From the IMG/VR virus record IMGVR_UViG_3300032070_000779, positions 1 through 32,121 of that record: 32,121 bases of DNA. The stretch is one strand, 5' to 3'. The position numbers and the translations under genes are program-made. This stretch comes from a virus. Of the stretch, positions 6,772 to 15,161 are shown piece after piece. Below the pieces are notes generated by a model, which saw only the letters and a program-made list of their open reading frames with translations, did not search any database and was not told the origin of the DNA. Positions within the stretch are counted from its first letter, which is position 1; the number at the start of each line of letters is the position of its first letter.

Positions 6772-7006
6772 ACAAGATTTCTGCACGTTCGCAGGCAAGA
6801 ATCCTACGTGCCCATATGTTTCCCAGATTAAGCAGCAAGGTGAAGATATTCGCATGATAAAGAAGGCCTTGATCGGCGAGGATATGCAAGGCGGGCTCGT
6901 CAAGAAAGTTAATAGTATGCAAAGCACTTGGAGAGCTCTGCAGCCCTATATTCTGATTGTCGCAACTGCAGTCGTGACTTGGGTTTTTACTCATCTTCAC
7001 TGGTGA
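6740..7006 (+). CDS. Small tail-anchored membrane protein, XhlA/holin-like layout
   Basis: 88 residues from ATG 6740 (AGGAGAGG upstream); the frame is open further left. Layout: a Cys pair region (CTFAGKNPTC), a heptad-like helix (SQIKQQGEDIRMIKKALIG ... LVKKVNSMQS) and one C-terminal membrane helix (YILIVATAVVTWVFTHL). This coiled coil plus C-terminal anchor is the plan of XhlA/BhlA-type phage proteins that act with holins, but no sequence identity is claimed. It directly precedes the ParB-ABC-GNAT gene (4-nt gap), so an accessory role for that protein at the membrane is an alternative. Confidence 0.55.
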   Translation: MAMEQERSSGEQDFCTFAGKNPTCPYVSQIKQQGEDIRMIKKALIGEDMQGGLVKKVNSMQSTWRALQPYILIVATAVVTWVFTHLHW

Positions 7007-7010
7007 AGTT

Positions 7011-9011
7011 ATGAGTGAAGTACAGATTCCAGGCCCTGAGCTTGTCGATATAGGCCTTTTGAAGACGGATGGCAAGAACCCGAATTTTATGAGCAAAAGC
7101 AAGCTTGCAGCCCTCGAGGAGAGCATTAAACGCTGGGGCTTCGCCATACCCATCATTACGAATAAGGATTTGCTTGTTGCGGATGGCGAGCAGCGGCTCA
7201 GCATAGCCAAGAAGCTGGGCATGCCAAAGGTCCCTGTTGTGCGTCTTCCTGTAGGAGAGGTTGACCGCAGGCTTATCCGGCAAGTGATGAACAAGCTGAA
7301 GGGCGAACATATTGAGAGCAGGGACGCGGAAGAATTCAAGTTCATCCTCGAGCAAAGCGAGAAAGGCCGACAGGACCTAAGCAAGCTTCTAGTTCTACGA
7401 GACAGGCAGATTGACCTTGCCTTGAATAAAAACTCGGATAGCAGACCTTCTAAAAATGCAAGAAGCAAAGCACCAGAGAGCGAGATAGCAGTCAAGTGTC
7501 CCAAATGCCAATACGTCTTTCAGCCCGGGCAGCACAAGGCTATTGACTTTCTATGTAAGGTTGAGTTTGAGAAGCTTCCTTTCCAGAATATCCCCGCTGA
7601 CAGTCTAAACAAAGACTTCAACGTTCTCGTCAACGTTGCTTTTGAGACAACACCACCTGATGTTAGCGAGCGCGTGGTTGCAGTTGCTCACAGCTTCGGC
7701 CTAGGCATAGACGAATCCCGCATCTTTCCAGTGTTCTCAAACTTTGTCTTCAGATTCAGCAAAGGTGACCTAACCTATATTACGGGGGACAGTGGCAGCG
7801 GCAAAACAGTCTTACTAGCTAAGCTTCGTGAGTACTGCCTGGAACAAAAGCTCACCGTAGCATGCCTATCAGAAGAATCTCCACGAGAAGATGAACGCGT
7901 CGTAGAATCTCTAGGAGCAAACATCAGCGACGCTATGAGTCTTCTGAGTACGGTAGGCCTCAGCGAAGCCTTCATCATGCTTGCAGAATACAAGCATCTA
8001 AGCGACGGCCAACGCTACCGTTATCGCCTTGCGAAGCTGTTCGCGCGACGAACAGACATCATCTTCATAGACGAGTTCTGCGCAACCCTAGACCGAGAAA
8101 TGGCCAAGGTCATAAGCTACAATCTACAGCGTTACCTACGCAAGACAGGCCTAACAGCATTCGTAGCCTCAACACACAAGGACGTCATTGAAGACCTTGA
8201 CCCCGATATCCTAGTGCTGAAGCTTTTCGGGGACAGCGTAAACCTCTGCTACGCGGATCCAGCCAGGCAACCAAGACAGTTCAGCCTAACTAAGCACATG
8301 CATATTGAATCATGTATCTCCAAGGATGTTAAGGAGCTGCTCAAATTTCACTACTTGTCAAGCGAGTCTGCAGCATGCGCACGCGTTTTTAGGATGACGT
8401 TGAACGGTGAGCTTGTAGGCTGCATAATCTACAATACGATATCCAGTTTAGACAGTGGAATCCGAGCCAAATTCTTTCCAGAGTACAGAGACATCAAAAA
8501 CCTTGAGGGTACACAAATCGTAAACACTGAGGTACGCAGAATCAGCAGGGTCGTGATCAACCCTAAATACCGGGGAGTAGGCCTAGCAGAAAAGCTCGTG
8601 CGTGATACTCTTCCGCTTGCAGGCGCTAAACTCGTAGAAACCGTCGCTGCCATGGCCAAGTACAATCCCTTCTTTGAACGCGCAGGCATGCGCCTACTCG
8701 GAATCTTAAACATCAACAAAGACCAACTAGAACTCAAAACACGCATCAAAGAGTTAGGCGGCAACCCAGACCTCATGTACAGCAGCCGAGAAGCAAAACG
8801 CTTCTACACTACGCTAACGCCCGAGCAGAAGCAGGAGCTCACCAAACTAGTCTTCAAAATAGCAGGCCACAGGTTCGCCTCTCAAACACAGTACGGCAAA
8901 ACACACCTAATGCAGATCCTAAGAGCCGGAACCGAAGACGGAGTCGCAGCGCTCTTAAAGCTTGTTCTGCTCACCGAAAAGTACTATCTAACGTGGGAAC
9001 GTCCAGATTGA
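7011..9011 (+). CDS. ParB-domain / zinc ribbon / ABC ATPase / GNAT acetyltransferase fusion (COG2401-like C-terminal part)
   Basis: 666 residues, four parts. (1) ParB-like N-domain, about 10-100, with VADGEQRLSIAKKLG (57-70) matching the GERRxRA motif; the second ParB motif is weak and no helix-turn-helix is obvious. (2) One CxxC of a zinc ribbon, CPKC (163-166). (3) ABC ATPase about 240-410 with Walker A GDSGSGKT (259-266), signature LSDGQ (330-334), Walker B IIFIDE (350-355), D-loop ATLD and switch His389: all catalytic parts intact. (4) GNAT fold about 428-565 with motif A VINPKYRGVGLAEKL. Parts 3-4 match the plan of COG2401, an archaeal ATPase-acetyltransferase family of unknown role. There are no membrane segments, so it is not a transporter; a DNA-associated, perhaps DNA- or protein-modifying role is inferred. 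It contains palindrome family 2 copy 2. Confidence 0.85.
   Translation: MSEVQIPGPELVDIGLLKTDGKNPNFMSKSKLAALEESIKRWGFAIPIITNKDLLVADGEQRLSIAKKLGMPKVPVVRLPVGEVDRRLIRQVMNKLKGEHIESRDAEEFKFILEQSEKGRQDLSKLLVLRDRQIDLALNKNSDSRPSKNARSKAPESEIAVKCPKCQYVFQPGQHKAIDFLCKVEFEKLPFQNIPADSLNKDFNVLVNVAFETTPPDVSERVVAVAHSFGLGIDESRIFPVFSNFVFRFSKGDLTYITGDSGSGKTVLLAKLREYCLEQKLTVACLSEESPREDERVVESLGANISDAMSLLSTVGLSEAFIMLAEYKHLSDGQRYRYRLAKLFARRTDIIFIDEFCATLDREMAKVISYNLQRYLRKTGLTAFVASTHKDVIEDLDPDILVLKLFGDSVNLCYADPARQPRQFSLTKHMHIESCISKDVKELLKFHYLSSESAACARVFRMTLNGELVGCIIYNTISSLDSGIRAKFFPEYRDIKNLEGTQIVNTEVRRISRVVINPKYRGVGLAEKLVRDTLPLAGAKLVETVAAMAKYNPFFERAGMRLLGILNINKDQLELKTRIKELGGNPDLMYSSREAKRFYTTLTPEQKQELTKLVFKIAGHRFASQTQYGKTHLMQILRAGTEDGVAALLKLVLLTEKYYLTWERPD
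8037..8055. repeat. Palindrome family 2, copy 2 (inside the ParB-ABC-GNAT gene)
   Basis: CTGTTCG-CGCGA-CGAACAG, perfect 7-bp arms. It differs at one base, in the spacer, from the copy at 19699-19717. It encodes LFARRT just before Walker B. Its presence within a ParB-domain gene mirrors the parS-like site inside parB. Confidence 0.6.
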
Positions 9012-9045
9012 TGCACTGAGAAAGTTTGCAGTAAACAGGGTTTTT

Positions 9046-9552
9046 ATGAATACTACTCACGCTCAAGCTATCTTGAAAAGGCAACATAGACTTCTTCACT
9101 TAACAACGATAGGAATGGAGCCAACGCAAGCAGTCGAGAAAATAAGCGAAGAGTACAAGTGTAGCAAACGTACGATTTGGCAAGACTGGAAAACGCGTGA
9201 CCAGTGGATGCCGCTTCTCTTGAAGGTGCATCCTGAACAGAAGGATCGTGTCGTGTGGGATGCGCTCGCAAGCTTATCTGAAGCTAAGCAGGAAGCCTAT
9301 AACACTTATCTTGCGGTTGAGGGGATGGCTCGGGTAGCAGCGGTCCGTGTGTATTTGGATGCTGTGAAGGCTGAGGTTGAAATGCGTCAGAGCCTAGGAC
9401 TCTTGCCTACGGAACCCTTAAAGATTCAGCATCGTATAGTGATGTTGCAGGGAAGGTTTGTAGAGATAGGTCCTGATGGAAAGCCAGTTACTAGTGGGCC
9501 AGCGAAGGTGCCCGCATTACCAAGCGCACCCGAAGCAGCAAGCATTTCATGA
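9046..9552 (+). CDS. terS: Probable terminase small subunit
   Basis: 168 residues. An N-terminal helix-turn-helix is visible (ISEEYKCSKRTIWQDWKTR, about 33-51), followed by a helical central part (about 70-135) and a Pro/Ala-rich tail. It directly precedes and overlaps the large terminase gene by 77 nt, the standard place of the DNA-recognition subunit of the packaging motor. Identity rests on position and helix-turn-helix; overall sequence is not one I recognise. Shine-Dalgarno is weak. Confidence 0.65.
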   Translation: MNTTHAQAILKRQHRLLHLTTIGMEPTQAVEKISEEYKCSKRTIWQDWKTRDQWMPLLLKVHPEQKDRVVWDALASLSEAKQEAYNTYLAVEGMARVAAVRVYLDAVKAEVEMRQSLGLLPTEPLKIQHRIVMLQGRFVEIGPDGKPVTSGPAKVPALPSAPEAASIS

Positions 9553-10729
9553 TGACGCTTACAAAGTGTTCTTTCGTCTTGTCAGCTGTGGGACAGGTGC
9601 GGGGAAGACGCTTTGCGGTCTTGCTGAGGATATTCGCTGGTGCCAAGAGAACGACGGCATAGTCGGCTACGTGTTCGAGCCTACGTTTCGCATGGTTGAA
9701 CGCATTTTGATTCCAACGTTGGAGTCGCCTTTGCTGTTGGGTCATCCGCTTGAGGCGAATCCTCTTGTGCACGAATTCAGCCGGGGCGCGTTAAAGCTGG
9801 AGTTTGCGAATGGCAGCGTACTTTGGTTTGCTAGTTTAGAAGAGCCAGAACGTGCAGAAGGCGCAAACGTTGACTTCGCACATGTTGATGAGGCACGGTT
9901 GATCCGTCATTTTGATTTAAGCTGGCAAGTGATCTCCAGGCGACTGCGAGGCTCAGCTCCCGGCTATCCAAGGGGCGCGTGGGTAACGACGACGCCAGAT
10001 CAGCCTAAGAGCCCTTTGTTCAATTTCTTTGAGAATCCGAAGACGAAGGATCCAGAGAGCAGAGTGTACCGTTGGACGATTTACGATAATCCTTGGCTGC
10101 CCAAACAGTTCCTAGAAGAGATTGAACGCAGCCATAAGGGCGGCTTAGCAGACAGGTTCATTTTCGGCCGGTTTGCTACGGTAGGTACAGGAAGCTTCGG
10201 CTTCGACGCTACCGTGAATATTGGTGAAGCAAGCCTTCAGGATCTACGAGAGATCCGTTATGGGCTGGACTTTGGCTGGACAAACCCCACAGCACTTGTA
10301 GCAACCGGCGTCGACGGGGATGGACGTATATGGGCTTTAGATGAACTGTACGAGAGGCAGTTGAAGACTGAAGAGCTCATTAAGATCCTCAAAGATTTCT
10401 ATAAGCTGTACGGCCGCGGTGAAGTCCTCTGCGATCCCAGCAGCCCCGAGACGATTGATGCTTTGCGTAGGGCGGATATTGACGCATCTGGGTATCATGG
10501 TAAACGTGAGGATGGAATCAGAGAGTTAGGCGGTCGCTTTCCAAAGGCTGGGGATGGCAAGCCTCGGATTTTCGTGAGTGAACGATGCGTGAATCTTGTC
10601 AGCGAGCTGCTTGAGTACAAGGAAGAAGTGAAAGAGAATGATCATGCCATCGACGCCCTGCGGTACAGTCTTAGGCTGTATCCTGTTGATGAGAATGTAC
10701 GGGCAAGGTTTATCGCTCATCCTCGTTAA
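9476..10729 (+). CDS. terL: Terminase large subunit (packaging ATPase-nuclease)
   Basis: 417 residues. Packages viral DNA into proheads using ATP and cuts the concatemer. ATPase domain: an adenine-binding Gln at HPKQQAF (18-24), Walker A CGTGAGKT (38-45), Walker B VDFAHVDE (132-139), coupling motif WVTTTPDQ (169-176). RNase H-like nuclease: D265 (YGLDFGW), D320 (VLCDPSSPE) and D393 (NDHAIDALRY), all three metal ligands present. Length is typical. The ATG at 9476 lies inside the preceding gene and no better start keeps the adenine motif. Confidence 0.95.
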   Translation: MESQLLVGQRRCPHYQAHPKQQAFHDDAYKVFFRLVSCGTGAGKTLCGLAEDIRWCQENDGIVGYVFEPTFRMVERILIPTLESPLLLGHPLEANPLVHEFSRGALKLEFANGSVLWFASLEEPERAEGANVDFAHVDEARLIRHFDLSWQVISRRLRGSAPGYPRGAWVTTTPDQPKSPLFNFFENPKTKDPESRVYRWTIYDNPWLPKQFLEEIERSHKGGLADRFIFGRFATVGTGSFGFDATVNIGEASLQDLREIRYGLDFGWTNPTALVATGVDGDGRIWALDELYERQLKTEELIKILKDFYKLYGRGEVLCDPSSPETIDALRRADIDASGYHGKREDGIRELGGRFPKAGDGKPRIFVSERCVNLVSELLEYKEEVKENDHAIDALRYSLRLYPVDENVRARFIAHPR

Positions 10730-10764
10730 AGGTAATATATGAACAGTGCAGAGAGGTGAAGAAA

Positions 10765-10947
10765 GTGGCAGATGATTATCAGCCGCCCGTGTTTTATCTG
10801 AGTGATAAAGAAAAGCTTGTTAAGTCCCTTGGGATCCAGCTGAACTGTGAGCCTAAGGACATCAAGATTCTCGTGAACGGTGTCGACATTGCTAAGAGCC
10901 TCATTATCGATACCGTCGTTATAACGGTTGAGAAGAAAAGCGCTTAG
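10765..10947 (+). CDS. Small protein between terminase and portal, unknown
   Basis: 60 residues from GTG 10765, chosen because GAGAGGTGA ends 5 nt upstream; a GTG three codons earlier would lie inside that Shine-Dalgarno. Mixed strand-helix plan (IQLNCEPKDIKILVNGVDIAKS ... IDTVVITVEKK). No family recognised. Its place within the packaging genes suggests a virion or assembly role. Confidence 0.6.
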   Translation: MADDYQPPVFYLSDKEKLVKSLGIQLNCEPKDIKILVNGVDIAKSLIIDTVVITVEKKSA

Positions 10948-10994
10948 ATGCATTAAGCACATTTCGCACGTAAACACATAAGTGAGTTTTGAAT

Positions 10995-12359
10995 ATGCCT
11001 TTGCGTAGTCAAGTCCAGCCTGGAATGCAGGCTATGCGGAGTTATCCTCTTGCGGTTAGCGAACGCCAGATTCACGAAGAAATCCCATTAGGCTGGCGCC
11101 AGGACGCGGGCTTATGGGGTTACATGAACAAGTATATGATTGGCGGGTCTGGAGCTGGCTTTGTTACTCCGCCATACACGGCTATTTGGGAGCGATTGTG
11201 GGGCGCCGTTCCTATCGAGGATTTGCCCAAGTATAAGGAACTGTACACTTTTACGCCTTACATCAAGGCAACGGTTGATGTTACTGTTAACCTGGCAATC
11301 AGTAACGGCTTTGAACTTGAAGGTTCAACAGTTCAGGTGCGAGAGTGGCTGATTAATTGGCTTGATGAAAGAAATTATCTGGAGACTCTTAGGATCAGCA
11401 CGACGGATATGCTTGTTTTCGGTAACTCATTTGATGAGCTCTGTAGGGATGGCAAGAGTATTGTTACGTTGAAGCCGTTGGATCCTGTGTTTATGCGGGT
11501 TCGCAGGGACGCTTATGGCCAAGTGTTTGGTTACATTCAACTGTTGACGATGCCGCCCGTCGTGTTCACGGCTAACGACATGCTTCATATTCGTTGGGGC
11601 CCTAAGAGCTGGTGGTATGAGTACAGTTATGGCACGAGTCAGCTGCGGCCTTTGCTGAAGATTCAAGCGTACATTAACCAGCTTGAAGACGACATGGCCA
11701 TAATCAGCCATCTATACACGAAGCCTATGCTTGTTATTCAAGGTGGGACTCCGGAGAAGCCTTACAGTGTTGATCAGTTGAATCAGCTTATTGATAGCTT
11801 CTCGAATCGTGGTGTTGCGAGCGACATTTTCTTGAGGGGAGACGCAAATGCTAAGCCTATTCCCAGCATGACTCGTGACATTAAGATTCAATGGTGGCTT
11901 CAGTATCTTGAGGAAATGCGACAAGGCGTCATGGGGGTTCCCGGTATCTTCATGGGTAAGGTTGAAGGTACAAACAGGGCTACTGCTGAAGTTGTCATGA
12001 AAGAGTACGTGACAAGGCTGCGCATGATTCAGGAAGCGCTTAGCGATCAACTTGAAACTGTCCTGTTCAAACAGCTTGTCAATGACGAGTTCGGCGAGAA
12101 CGTTGAGATACCTTTGGTTAAGTGGCGACCAATCTGGGAGCCCAGCTTAACAGAGATGGCGCCAATAATAGACACGCTCTTCAAGGATGGTATTATCGAG
12201 AAAGGTGAGGCTAGGCTGCGAATAGGCTTTCCTGAGGATAGTCCAGCTGAAGACGGTAAAGAAGGAAAAGCACCGCAGCTTCTACGGAAGGCAGAGGGTA
12301 GCCGGTCTTCTGTTCCTGGGAAGCGGTGGATAATTGCAGAGGATAATCGCAACGGCTGA
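10995..12359 (+). CDS. Portal protein
   Basis: 454 residues. Forms the dodecameric ring at the capsid vertex through which DNA is packaged. The order of elements is that of SPP1/HK97-type portals: N-terminal clip/wing segments, the conserved NDMLHIRWGPKSWWYEYSYGTSQLRPLL-type block (about 194-222), helices LEDDMAIISHL, and the stem region with GVPGIFMG and TNRATAEVVMKEYV (about 313-337). ATG 10995 is preferred to TTG 10989 because GTGAG lies 8 nt upstream of it. The C-terminus overlaps the MuF-like gene by 26 nt. Confidence 0.85.
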   Translation: MPLRSQVQPGMQAMRSYPLAVSERQIHEEIPLGWRQDAGLWGYMNKYMIGGSGAGFVTPPYTAIWERLWGAVPIEDLPKYKELYTFTPYIKATVDVTVNLAISNGFELEGSTVQVREWLINWLDERNYLETLRISTTDMLVFGNSFDELCRDGKSIVTLKPLDPVFMRVRRDAYGQVFGYIQLLTMPPVVFTANDMLHIRWGPKSWWYEYSYGTSQLRPLLKIQAYINQLEDDMAIISHLYTKPMLVIQGGTPEKPYSVDQLNQLIDSFSNRGVASDIFLRGDANAKPIPSMTRDIKIQWWLQYLEEMRQGVMGVPGIFMGKVEGTNRATAEVVMKEYVTRLRMIQEALSDQLETVLFKQLVNDEFGENVEIPLVKWRPIWEPSLTEMAPIIDTLFKDGIIEKGEARLRIGFPEDSPAEDGKEGKAPQLLRKAEGSRSSVPGKRWIIAEDNRNG

Positions 12360-12627
12360 GGCGCTGGAAGCGTTTAAAGCCTTCTATGCGTTCCGCTGTT
12401 TTACAGCTCGAATTATGCAGCGATGGGTCTACAATTCGCAGAGCGATAACAAGACCTGTGATGACTGCGATTGGCTAGACGGGAAAACGTTTGAGATAGA
12501 GGATATTTCAGAGTTCGAGGGAGTTTTTCCTTATGGAGAAGCTGAGGGAGCGGACTTGTTCCATCCTAATATTCATCCGAACTGCAGATGCGAGATAATC
12601 CTGCTTGAAACGTATTTGACAGACTAG
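12334..12627 (+). CDS. MuF-like head morphogenesis protein (minimal)
   Basis: 97 residues, only the C-terminal domain of phage Mu gpF-like proteins. The hallmark cysteines and histidine are present: C42-x2-C45 (CDDCDWLDGKTF) and HPNCRC (81-86), a zinc-like cluster typical of PF04233. Typical family members are several hundred residues, so this is a short form. TTG start after GGTGG, overlapping the portal gene, the usual neighbour. A minor capsid protein likely present in few copies near the portal. Confidence 0.8.
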   Translation: MQRIIATAEALEAFKAFYAFRCFTARIMQRWVYNSQSDNKTCDDCDWLDGKTFEIEDISEFEGVFPYGEAEGADLFHPNIHPNCRCEIILLETYLTD

Positions 12628-12639
12628 AAAGAGAAGAAG

Positions 12640-12945
12640 ATGCTTTCTTGGATGAAGCGTAGCCTTAGTAAGTGGTGGCCTCGTATGGCTTGCAGTAGTC
12701 TCTGCGGATACACGGCAGAGATGCGTAGGCCTCACCTTAGCTGCCTCTGGTGTCGGCGTCGACGGCTAGAGTATAAGAAGCTTCCTGCTGGCTACCATTT
12801 GAATAGGCTTATGGGTGTTGTTATGCCCCCCAAACTTTACAGTTACGTAATCATCATTGATAAGAGCTCGAATCGGAAGTACCAGAAAATCAAGGATATT
12901 CTGCTTAAGCATTTGCTGACGATTTGTGAGGGGCTGGCGAACTAG
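12640..12945 (+). CDS. Small basic Cys-containing protein, unknown
   Basis: 101 residues. GAGAAGAAG precedes the ATG; the stop TAG is followed at once by the ATG of the next gene. The first 45 residues are very basic with cysteine pairs CSSLC and CLWC that may bind zinc; the second half has a strand YSYVIIID and a helix KIKDILLKHLLTIC. No family recognised. Position in an unbroken head operon supports it being real. Confidence 0.5.
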   Translation: MLSWMKRSLSKWWPRMACSSLCGYTAEMRRPHLSCLWCRRRRLEYKKLPAGYHLNRLMGVVMPPKLYSYVIIIDKSSNRKYQKIKDILLKHLLTICEGLAN

Positions 12946-13362
12946 ATGCCGTTTGACTTTGAGAAAGAATTCAAGAAGGAACGCAGTGAACATCCAGACT
13001 TAACAGACGACGAAGTAAAGGGCCTTGTCAAGGATCATCAGAGACTCCAGGCAGCAGGCCTCGACGAAACAGACAACACGTTTAGGTACAGGGTTGCTGA
13101 GCCAGGAAGATTCGACAGGTTCAGAGTCAAGGACATTACGGATGGCGTTCAAATTACTTATGCGCGCGTGAAGGGTTCGGATCGATGGGAAATCCAGAAC
13201 TACATTTTCAGCAAGGACCGCTTCAAAACTCCAGCAGCAGTTCGCCAGTGGCTGGAGAAGCATTTGAAAAGCGAGATTAGCTACTTTTCAGATTTGAAGG
13301 CATGGAACGAGTATAGAAGACGCTGCTTGAACGCGTACATGCACAATTCAAAGCTTTTATAA
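12946..13362 (+). CDS. Head-region protein, XkdF N-domain-like
   Basis: 138 residues. The central part FRYRVAEPGRFDRFRVKDI...GVQITYARVKGSDRWEIQNYIFSKDRF...AAVRQWLEKH resembles the N-terminal region common in phage XkdF/DUF2213-type head proteins (pattern R-x-R-x-P-x-x-F-x-x-x-F-R ... QSY-x-F-x-K-D-x-W). The true maturation protease here is the separate gene at 15939, so this may be a split-off partner. N-terminus is charged and helical. Assignment moderate. Confidence 0.55.
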   Translation: MPFDFEKEFKKERSEHPDLTDDEVKGLVKDHQRLQAAGLDETDNTFRYRVAEPGRFDRFRVKDITDGVQITYARVKGSDRWEIQNYIFSKDRFKTPAAVRQWLEKHLKSEISYFSDLKAWNEYRRRCLNAYMHNSKLL

Positions 13363-13384
13363 ATCCACAGCTCAAATAATAATT

Positions 13385-14215
13385 ATGGTAACACTTCAGG
13401 AATTACGAGAACAGTTTCCAGCGCGTGATTGTCCGCCTTACGGACCTTGCCTCGTCGTGCCTGGACACGAGTTTGACCCTGACTGGGAAGCACAGCTTGA
13501 CGTTGACGTTATTGAAACGGACTTCGGCGACCCCTCGAAGCCATTTACGCTGATTCCTCTGAAAGGTGAGAAGCCTACGGGAATTCCAGTAGTACCCGAA
13601 AAGCAGCCGGAAGCATCTGGGACTCCCGAGAAACCTAAGCGAAAACGTAGAGAAAACCAGTGGGATCCGAAGGACGAAGAAAGACTTTTGAAAAGTTGGG
13701 ATGAAGTCAAGGGCACAACAATGGAACGGGCTAAGCTGCTTGCGCCGCTATTCCAGGGACGAAAGCCAGAAGCAATCTATCAGAAGCATTGGGCTCTTAC
13801 AACAGATTACACGCAGAAAAGAAGGAAAACGCCTCAGAAGCCTACAGAGCCGAGCATGAGAAGGGTTGAAAAGAAGCCTACAGTAGCGAAGAATGTGACC
13901 TGTCCAAAATGCGGTCTTCCCTTGGACTTGTGCGCCTGCGTTCAGGTAGACCGTGAGCAAGAACGGATCAAGAAGCTTCAAAAGAAAATAGAAGACCGTC
14001 CCCTTTCAGAAGACATTTTCACGAATAGAAAAACAAAGGATATCCAGCCTATTCTTGAGTATCAGGGAAGGCATATCCTCATAAAATCAGACGGAACCCC
14101 GCAGGGAACTCGGATCTACATTGATGGTAAAGTCGCAGAGAACGTTCTCGGATTCGTTCTAAGAGGCTCGGCTAAGACTCTGATCACTCTTGAAATGGAA
14201 ATGTACGACTTCTAG
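13385..14215 (+). CDS. Modular protein: Myb/SANT-like domain, aIF1-type zinc module, phage beta C-domain
   Basis: 276 residues. Residues 92-137 (NQWDPKDEERLLKSWDEVKG ... FQGRKPEAIYQKHW) have the Trp and helix spacing of a Myb/SANT/trihelix DNA-binding domain, preceded by a basic KPKRKRRE patch. Residues 171-201 (CPKCGLPLDLCACVQVD ... EQERIKKL) match the zinc-binding N-terminus of archaeal initiation factor aIF1/SUI1 (CPxCGLPxELCxC), with C173, C176, C183 and C185. The SUI1 core itself is absent. The last ~55 residues (GRHILIKSDG ... VYIDGK-type ... ITLEMEMYDF) form strands seen in phage accessory proteins. Role unknown; a nucleic-acid-binding head or takeover protein is possible. Confidence 0.65.
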   Translation: MVTLQELREQFPARDCPPYGPCLVVPGHEFDPDWEAQLDVDVIETDFGDPSKPFTLIPLKGEKPTGIPVVPEKQPEASGTPEKPKRKRRENQWDPKDEERLLKSWDEVKGTTMERAKLLAPLFQGRKPEAIYQKHWALTTDYTQKRRKTPQKPTEPSMRRVEKKPTVAKNVTCPKCGLPLDLCACVQVDREQERIKKLQKKIEDRPLSEDIFTNRKTKDIQPILEYQGRHILIKSDGTPQGTRIYIDGKVAENVLGFVLRGSAKTLITLEMEMYDF

Positions 14216-14326
14216 CACGCGCTGAACCAAGTTTCCTATTGATGGGCGTTGCCGGAGCCTACTGAAGCCTTCGAGCCTTGTAGACTCTGGCTGCTCATCA
14301 TTTTTCAGTCTTCATAGTGATTAGAA
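14216..14326. other. Short intergenic stretch
   Basis: 111 bp between the Myb/aIF1-like gene and the surface-protein gene. A GTGAT element (14316-14320) before ATG 14327 is the only signal I can point to. No clear terminator or strong hairpin. Confidence 0.3.
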
Positions 14327-14785
14327 ATGAGTTTGTCAAATCAACAGAAAGCAAGCATAACAGCAGGCGTCCTCATAGCAGCGGCGATACTCATTGCAGC
14401 CCTTGTCTTAACGTACACAGTGCAAATACACAACACCGGCACGATAAACACTACAGGCTTCGTCTTGTGGGCTGACCAAAATCGGACAATCGCTTACGGA
14501 CCAACCAAAGGCATAACCTGGGGAACATTCAACCCAGGGGATATTCACGCGGTCATGGGCTGGGCACAAAATACGCAGAATACAAACATAACCCTAAGCT
14601 ATACGCTCGGAAACTGGAATCCAACGTCTGCGCAGCAGTACCTAGTTTTCAGCTGGAACTACACAGGACAAATACTTCATCCAGGAGACATTATTCCAGT
14701 TCAGATGAATCTGCAGGCCCTCGCAAACGTAACAGGCGTAACAAACTTCAGCTTTGACATCAACATGACAGCAACACAAGCCTAA
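14327..14785 (+). CDS. Membrane-anchored extracellular beta-sandwich protein
   Basis: 152 residues. One N-terminal membrane helix (about 10-31, ITAGVLIAAAILIAALVLTYT) then a Ser/Thr/Asn-rich beta domain with many N-x-S/T sequons (for example NTT, NRT, NIT, NYT, NVT, NFS, NMT). The run NWNPTSAQQYLVFSWNYTG ... LHPGDIIPVQMNL ... ITGVTNFSFDINMT follows a plan I know from secreted archaeal proteins. Probably faces outside the host cell or is carried on the virion; surface change or superinfection exclusion are possible roles. Confidence 0.65.
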   Translation: MSLSNQQKASITAGVLIAAAILIAALVLTYTVQIHNTGTINTTGFVLWADQNRTIAYGPTKGITWGTFNPGDIHAVMGWAQNTQNTNITLSYTLGNWNPTSAQQYLVFSWNYTGQILHPGDIIPVQMNLQALANVTGVTNFSFDINMTATQA

Positions 14786-14798
14786 GAGCCTTGATTTT

Positions 14799-15149
14799 AT
14801 GGGTAGTATTGCGCATCTGATTGATGCAGCAGTTAGAAAGCTGGAAGTAAGGCTAGACGTTCTGGACGCTAAAATATCCGCAATTCAAACGCACGTTACT
14901 TCTCAGACTTCTACGGGTCAATGCGTCTATATAACCGTTAACATTCAGAGGACTATTGAAGCTTTGAAAATCTTCGGGGACTACGTGACTGCGGGGCAAG
15001 TTGCAGCTGTAACCGGCAGGGTGAGAGCTGTAGAAAGCAGTTACCTTAATGAACTGTACCGTGAGGGTGCAGTCGACAAAAAGAGAGATCGTAGAAATAC
15101 TCTTTTCTTGTTGAAAGAGAAGTTTCGTAAATCAAATTCCAAAGTGTAA
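14799..15149 (+). CDS. Winged helix-turn-helix protein with N-terminal coiled coil
   Basis: 116 residues. An N-terminal heptad-rich helix (IDAAVRKLEVRLDVLDAKISAIQ) probably oligomerises it; residues about 55-110 form a winged helix-turn-helix (YVTAGQVAAVTGRVRAVESS, then YLNELYREGAVDKKRDRRNT). Likely a DNA-binding regulator; its place among late genes suggests control of late expression. Target unknown. Confidence 0.6.
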   Translation: MGSIAHLIDAAVRKLEVRLDVLDAKISAIQTHVTSQTSTGQCVYITVNIQRTIEALKIFGDYVTAGQVAAVTGRVRAVESSYLNELYREGAVDKKRDRRNTLFLLKEKFRKSNSKV

Positions 15150-15161
15150 TGAGAGATCATT

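Noticed and set aside
6677-7504. Long leftward frame opposite the start of the ParB-ABC-GNAT gene
   Set aside because: Product is Ser/Leu-rich low-complexity sequence antisense to a strongly supported ParB domain.
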